This document shows, in pieces, positions 5,979 to 8,956 of a stretch of 8,956 bases of DNA. The stretch's first letter is position 1. Every line of letters begins with the position of its first letter. A model generated the notes under the pieces. The model worked only from the letters and a program-made list of their open reading frames with translations, was not told where the DNA came from and did no database searches. The translations under genes were made by a program, and so were the position numbers. Source of the stretch: Nitrosarchaeum sp. (GTDB taxonomy: Archaea; Thermoproteota; Nitrososphaeria; Nitrososphaerales; Nitrosopumilaceae); contig SICY01000023.1 of assembly GCA_009697485.1 (NCBI GenBank), positions 1 through 8,956 on the forward strand. Direction: 5' to 3'.

Positions 5979-6881
5979 TTAATTTGTTTGATATGAAAGA
6001 TGAAGCGTAGATGATTTCTTGGCATCATTAATAGCTTGTTCTAACCATTTTAATGGAAAAGATATCTTTTTTGGAATAAATAGATCTGCAGACCTTACAT
6101 TATCCATATTTCTAACTCTTTGAGTTAATTCATCCATTTCAAATATATCGTGACTATACATAAATAACACAATTTGATTTTTTGCAATAAACGGTATCTG
6201 CATAAATGATTCATGAAACTCTTCATTCATTTTTTCTAATGTTTCTCTAAGATCTCCCTCAATCCAGGCAAGTATGGCATGTGGAATAAAATCCTCGATT
6301 TTTGTTGGATCATAAATTACTGTAAATTGAATACCATCATTTTCTTGTAGTTTATCAATACATCTTGTAACAGTTTTTGTAGATAATCCTGTATCTTTTG
6401 ATATTTTTTCAATTTTTTGTCTTGGCTCTTTTATCAACAACTCTAAAATTTCCAAATCTGTTTTAGTTAAATTGGAATTAAATCCTGGATTTTCTGCTTC
6501 AAAAATAGATAATATTCTAACATCTTTCATTAATTTATTTGCAAGTATGATTTTTTGTTGCAAATTTTCTTTTACTACAATACTACAAACTGTAATTCCA
6601 CCAACACATGGTACAACAAAAAATGGCTCTCCAACCAAACTAATTTGCTCTAAAATCTCTTTGATGTTTTGACCTGAAACTACTATGTACAAAACACCAA
6701 ATCCCAAAACTGGTGGCTCAACTTTAATTGTAAATTTCCCAATTATCTTTCTCTCCTGCATTTTTTTAATTCGTGCTCTAATGGCACCTCCTGAAATCCC
6801 TAATTCTTTTCCAATCTGTCTATCTGGTTCTCTACAATTATTCAAGAGCCTACTTAGAATTTTGATGTCTAAATTGTCCAA
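5979..6881 (-). CDS. Lrp/AsnC-type transcriptional regulator with two tandem HTH-plus-ligand modules
   Basis: Classical Lrp/AsnC proteins are about 150 aa: a winged HTH plus a RAM ligand domain. This 300-residue protein has the layout twice. HTH 1 covers 2-48 (LDIKILSRLLNNC, then IGKELGISGGAIRARIKKM), with a RAM-like segment at about 58-130. HTH 2 covers 139-182 (TDLEILELLIKEPRQKI, then ISKDTGLSTKTVTRCIDKL), with a second, more divergent RAM-like segment at about 200-270. It may act as a covalent dimer. The start is TTG at 6881, supported by a strong GGTGAG ribosome-binding site 3 bases away; no ATG or GTG start is visible close upstream in frame. It is divergent from the ABC transporter operon, so control of that operon or of its own gene is plausible but inferred from position alone. 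Confidence 0.9.
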   Translation of the reverse strand: MDNLDIKILSRLLNNCREPDRQIGKELGISGGAIRARIKKMQERKIIGKFTIKVEPPVLGFGVLYIVVSGQNIKEILEQISLVGEPFFVVPCVGGITVCSIVVKENLQQKIILANKLMKDVRILSIFEAENPGFNSNLTKTDLEILELLIKEPRQKIEKISKDTGLSTKTVTRCIDKLQENDGIQFTVIYDPTKIEDFIPHAILAWIEGDLRETLEKMNEEFHESFMQIPFIAKNQIVLFMYSHDIFEMDELTQRVRNMDNVRSADLFIPKKISFPLKWLEQAINDAKKSSTLHLSYQTN

Positions 6882-6884
6882 TCT

Positions 6885-6890
6885 CTCACC
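6885..6890 (-). promoter_or_regulatory. Ribosome-binding site deciding the TTG start of the Lrp-type gene
   Basis: On the minus strand this reads GGTGAG, complementary to the 3' end of archaeal 16S rRNA and three bases before the TTG at 6881. It implies a leadered mRNA for this gene, consistent with a TATA-like box placed about 47 bases upstream of the start instead of about 27. Confidence 0.6.
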
Positions 6891-6922
6891 TGAACTATCT
6901 TCATAATGTTTGTAAGTTACTA

Positions 6923-6932
6923 ATAAAATATA
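6923..6932 (-). promoter_or_regulatory. Probable TATA box of the Lrp-type regulator gene
   Basis: On the minus strand this reads TATATTTTAT, centred about 47 bases upstream of the TTG at 6881. It predicts a transcription start near base 6901 and a leader of about 20 bases that would contain the GGTGAG ribosome-binding site. Confidence 0.45.
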
Positions 6933-6940
6933 AAATTGTC

Positions 6941-6958
6941 TATAATATTAGTATTATA
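6941..6958. repeat. Inverted repeat between divergent promoters, possible operator
   Basis: TATAATA at 6941-6947 and its exact reverse complement TATTATA at 6952-6958 are separated by TTAG. The 18-base element lies between the TATA-like box for the Lrp gene and the one for the ABC permease, about 10 bases from each. Lrp-family proteins bind short palindromes of about this size, so it is a candidate shared operator. The arms are entirely A and T in an AT-rich region, so chance occurrence is quite possible. Confidence 0.35.
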
Positions 6959-6969
6959 CATAAAATACA

Positions 6970-6979
6970 TTAAATATTA
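6970..6979 (+). promoter_or_regulatory. Probable TATA box of the ABC transporter operon
   Basis: TTAAATATTA is centred about 25 bases before the GTG start at 6999. No ribosome-binding site precedes that GTG, so a leaderless mRNA starting at or near the GTG is the simplest reading. Confidence 0.45.
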
Positions 6980-6998
6980 GACTATTTTTAATCTTCTT

Positions 6999-8186
6999 GT
7001 GGAATACAGACTACGTTTAGCAAAAAGAATGCTATTCAACAAAAAAGGAAGTCTCATTGGTGCAGTTTTAGCTGTGACAATTGGAATTTTAGTAATTCAT
7101 GTTAATTTTGTAATTTTTCAGGGGTTGTTTGATGCAATTGTCAGAGATATCTCAAATTATAGAAACGGTGATGTTCTAATTACAGATGAGGAAGATTATA
7201 TCGATAAATCGGATCAAGCCCTAGTTAATTGGTTTGAAAGAATACCATATGTAGAAGCGGCTACTCCGCGGTTGTCATCGACGGCATCAATTAACATGAC
7301 AAAATTTGGCACATTACATGAAGAAACAAGAATTCCTATTGTCGGAGTTGATCCATTACGAGACATTCGAGCTTCTACTGTACATGAGACTGTATCTGAT
7401 GGACAATATGTTTTTTCAAGAAATTCTATTGTATTAGGTTCTAATGTTGCAAGAGATCTTGGAGGTGCTCAAGTAGGTGATAGTCTAAAAGTAAAGATTG
7501 TTGATAGATATGGACAAGATCAAATCAAGAGACTTGTAGTTACTGGAATAGCAAAATCACCTGGCGGTCAAGGCTTTGATTACAGTGTAGTTGTTCACAT
7601 TGATACTTTACGCGATTTAATGAATAGAGATGGTGATACAGGTTCAATTATGGTAAAACTAAACGATCCATCTAAAGCCAGTGATGTAAAAAATTTCTTT
7701 TTAGCTGCTTTTCCTAACGACGATTTTATTGCAGAAACAATAGAAGAATCCGCTGAAGAACAACTAGCGGGATTTAGATCTGGTATTGCAATGATAAACA
7801 TGATTGGATATTTTGGAATGATGTCATCAGCATTTGCTATTGTTACAATTCAAATGATGTTAGTTAATGGAAAAACTAGAGAAATAGGTGTAATGAGATC
7901 AATAGGTGCAACAAGAAAAGATATCTTGATTATTTTTATTTTTCAGGGAATGATAATTGGCGCAATTGGTGCTGGAGTTGGAACAGCGGCAGGTTTAGGC
8001 TATACATTTTATGCAAAGGAAACAAAAATGTCATTCAATAATAGTCTCCCACTAGAAGTGAGCTATAATTGGGAAAAAATTATTCAGACTGCAGTATTAT
8101 CGTTTATTTTAGCAATAATTGCTTCACTATACCCATCGTATAGAGCAACTAAACTATTACCAGTGGAGGCGATGAGAACTGTCTAA
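6999..8186 (+). CDS. ABC transporter permease, MacB/LolE (FtsX) type
   Basis: The 395-residue protein has the four-helix layout of type VII (MacB/LolCDE) mechanotransmission permeases: a cytoplasmic N-terminus, TM1 at about 17-40, a large extracytoplasmic MacB_PCD-like domain at about 45-260, then the FtsX domain with TM2 264-288, TM3 309-334 and TM4 362-382. The cytoplasmic coupling segment GKTREIGVMRSIGATRKDIL (291-310) and the C-terminal LYPSYRATKLLPVEAMR are hallmarks of the family. Such systems usually do not carry cargo through the membrane; they use ATP to drive conformational change outside it, for lipoprotein release, peptide or toxin efflux, or envelope remodelling. The substrate here is unknown. 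The start is GTG at 6999. The stop overlaps the likely start of the ATPase gene. Confidence 0.93.
   Translation: MEYRLRLAKRMLFNKKGSLIGAVLAVTIGILVIHVNFVIFQGLFDAIVRDISNYRNGDVLITDEEDYIDKSDQALVNWFERIPYVEAATPRLSSTASINMTKFGTLHEETRIPIVGVDPLRDIRASTVHETVSDGQYVFSRNSIVLGSNVARDLGGAQVGDSLKVKIVDRYGQDQIKRLVVTGIAKSPGGQGFDYSVVVHIDTLRDLMNRDGDTGSIMVKLNDPSKASDVKNFFLAAFPNDDFIAETIEESAEEQLAGFRSGIAMINMIGYFGMMSSAFAIVTIQMMLVNGKTREIGVMRSIGATRKDILIIFIFQGMIIGAIGAGVGTAAGLGYTFYAKETKMSFNNSLPLEVSYNWEKIIQTAVLSFILAIIASLYPSYRATKLLPVEAMRTV
8165..8169 (+). promoter_or_regulatory. Ribosome-binding site candidate for the ABC ATPase
   Basis: GGAGG lies 9 bases before the CTG at 8179 and inside the last codons of the permease gene. 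It favours translation of the ATPase from near 8179 over the TTG at 8206. The caveat is that these bases also encode the conserved PVEAMR end of the permease, so the match may be incidental. Confidence 0.4.
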
Positions 8187-8883
8187 AGTACTTGAAATTA
8201 GTAATTTGAGTAAAATTTACGGAACCGACGAAAATAAGGTAAAAGCATTAGATAATGTCTCATTTTCAATTGAAAAGGGAGAATTTGTATTAATTGTAGG
8301 CAGCTCTGGTTCAGGAAAATCCACTTTACTTAACATGATAGGACTATTAGATCGTCCAACAAATGGTAAGGTCTTCATTGATGGAACGGATACAACAAAT
8401 CTAACAGATGATAAAATCTCATCATTTCGAAACAAAAAATTAGGATTTATCTTTCAATTCTCAAATCTTTTAACTGATCTGACTGTTCTTGAAAATGTAT
8501 TATTACCAAGAGAAATTGCAAGAACCAGTGATTCTGCAGAAAAAAATGCTAGAGAATTACTAACAGCAGTTGGACTAGATGATCAAATTAACAAAAGAGC
8601 AAATAAAATTTCAGGTGGACAGGCACAAAGAGTAGCAATTGCTAGAGGACTGATAAACAACCCTTCAATTGTTTTAGCTGATGAACCAACTGGCAATTTA
8701 GATTCTGTTACATCTGAAAAAATAATTCAATTGATGAAATCAATGGCAAAAAAACTAAATCAAACATTTATTGTTGTTACTCACGACCGACAACATTTTG
8801 GAGATGTTGATAGAGTGATTACAATTAAAGATGGAAAGGCATTTGAAGGAAATTTACCGTCTGAGATGGGGGTTTTGGCATGA
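8179..8883 (+). CDS. ABC transporter ATP-binding protein, LolD/MacB type
   Basis: This ATPase partners the permease just upstream. Numbered from CTG 8179, the 234 residues contain the A-loop tyrosine Y14, Walker A GSSGSGKST (41-49), Q-loop Q93 in FIFQFSNLL, signature ISGGQAQRVAIARGL (144-158), Walker B IVLADEP (164-170) with catalytic E169, D-loop GNLD (172-175) and H-loop H202. The FQFSNLL and NVLLP segments fit the LolD/MacB subfamily. The usual first strand reads VLEISNLSKIYG, and to include it the gene must start upstream of the TTG at 8206. The open frame extends to 8176, and CTG at 8179 gives MSKVLEISNL with GGAGG 9 bases upstream and an 8-base overlap with the permease stop. If only ATG, GTG or TTG are allowed, the start is TTG at 8206, a 225-residue product. 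Confidence 0.93.
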   Translation: MSKVLEISNLSKIYGTDENKVKALDNVSFSIEKGEFVLIVGSSGSGKSTLLNMIGLLDRPTNGKVFIDGTDTTNLTDDKISSFRNKKLGFIFQFSNLLTDLTVLENVLLPREIARTSDSAEKNARELLTAVGLDDQINKRANKISGGQAQRVAIARGLINNPSIVLADEPTGNLDSVTSEKIIQLMKSMAKKLNQTFIVVTHDRQHFGDVDRVITIKDGKAFEGNLPSEMGVLA

Positions 8884-8956
8884 TAAATTATAAGATTCTC
8901 TTTTCATTAACAATATTGTTTCTTATTCCATTAGTTACTGATAATTCATTTGCTCA
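8880..8956 (+). CDS. Secreted or membrane-anchored protein, third gene of ABC operon (partial, 5' end only)
   Basis: An ATG at 8880 overlaps the TGA of the ATPase gene in the four-base arrangement ATGA, a classic sign of translational coupling. The 25 visible codons encode MINYKILFSLTILFLIPLVT then DNSFA. This has a lysine in the n-region, a hydrophobic core of about 14 residues and a small-residue SFA end that resembles a Sec signal peptidase site. It is therefore an exported protein, cut by the window edge. Its position suggests an extracytoplasmic partner or substrate of the MacB/LolE-like transporter. The mature domain is not visible, so no family can be assigned. Confidence 0.75.
   Translation, partial: MINYKILFSLTILFLIPLVTDNSFA

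Noticed and set aside
5716..5982. 88-codon plus-strand open frame opposite the Nudix gene
   Set aside because: Its hydrophobic look comes from reading the complement of Lys/Glu-rich codons; the Nudix box on the other strand is decisive.
6912..6920. Short palindrome GTAAGTTAC upstream of the Lrp gene
   Set aside because: Only 4-base arms around one base; too short to separate from chance, although it lies in the likely leader or promoter of that gene.
7595..7801. 68-codon minus-strand open frame within the permease
   Set aside because: Shadow of the extracytoplasmic domain of the permease; no domain and no start signal.
1..8956. CRISPR arrays, tRNA genes, transposases, phage or defence genes
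   Set aside because: I looked for regularly spaced repeats, tRNA-like cloverleaf boxes and mobile-element genes on both strands and saw none; nearly every base is accounted for by housekeeping, regulatory or transport genes.

Overview
The window looks like chromosome from a low-GC archaeon, most probably a Nitrosopumilus-like ammonia-oxidising member of the Thaumarchaeota (Nitrososphaerota). The archaea-specific enzymes pantoate kinase and phosphopantothenate synthetase are present, with an AbrB-headed PhoU-like regulator and an Lrp-type regulator made of two tandem copies. TATA-like boxes lie about 25-27 bases before start codons, as expected for leaderless archaeal transcripts. The phylum is an inference; the archaeal assignment is firm. 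Gene density is high, and many genes start with TTG or GTG (one possibly CTG).

Bases 1-4391 (minus strand) hold a tight cluster for coenzyme A synthesis. In transcription order it runs pantoate kinase, phosphopantothenate synthetase, ketopantoate hydroxymethyltransferase (PanB) and the bifunctional phosphopantothenoylcysteine synthase/decarboxylase (CoaBC). A 55-residue lysine-rich protein of unknown function follows, then a SAM-dependent methyltransferase cut by the window edge. Together the four enzymes take 2-oxoisovalerate to 4'-phosphopantetheine, except for ketopantoate reduction. Gaps and overlaps within the core are between 4 and 44 bases, so it is almost certainly one operon.

Bases 4457-5437 (plus strand) hold a divergently transcribed AbrB/PhoU-like regulator. 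Its stop codon directly abuts the stop of a convergent Nudix hydrolase gene (5438-5953, minus), which lies 25 bases downstream of a double-module Lrp/AsnC regulator (5979-6881, minus).

From 6999 to the end (plus strand) there is a three-gene export-type ABC operon: a MacB/LolE-like permease, its LolD-like ATPase, and the first 25 codons of a secreted or membrane-anchored protein, each gene overlapping the next. The 117-base region between the Lrp gene and the permease carries two opposed TATA-like boxes with an inverted repeat between them, which would suit shared regulation.

No tRNA, rRNA, CRISPR array, insertion sequence or integrase was seen. I found no clearly new defence or mobile system. 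The least explained items are the 55-residue protein coupled to CoaBC, the regulator architectures, and the truncated secreted partner of the ABC transporter.
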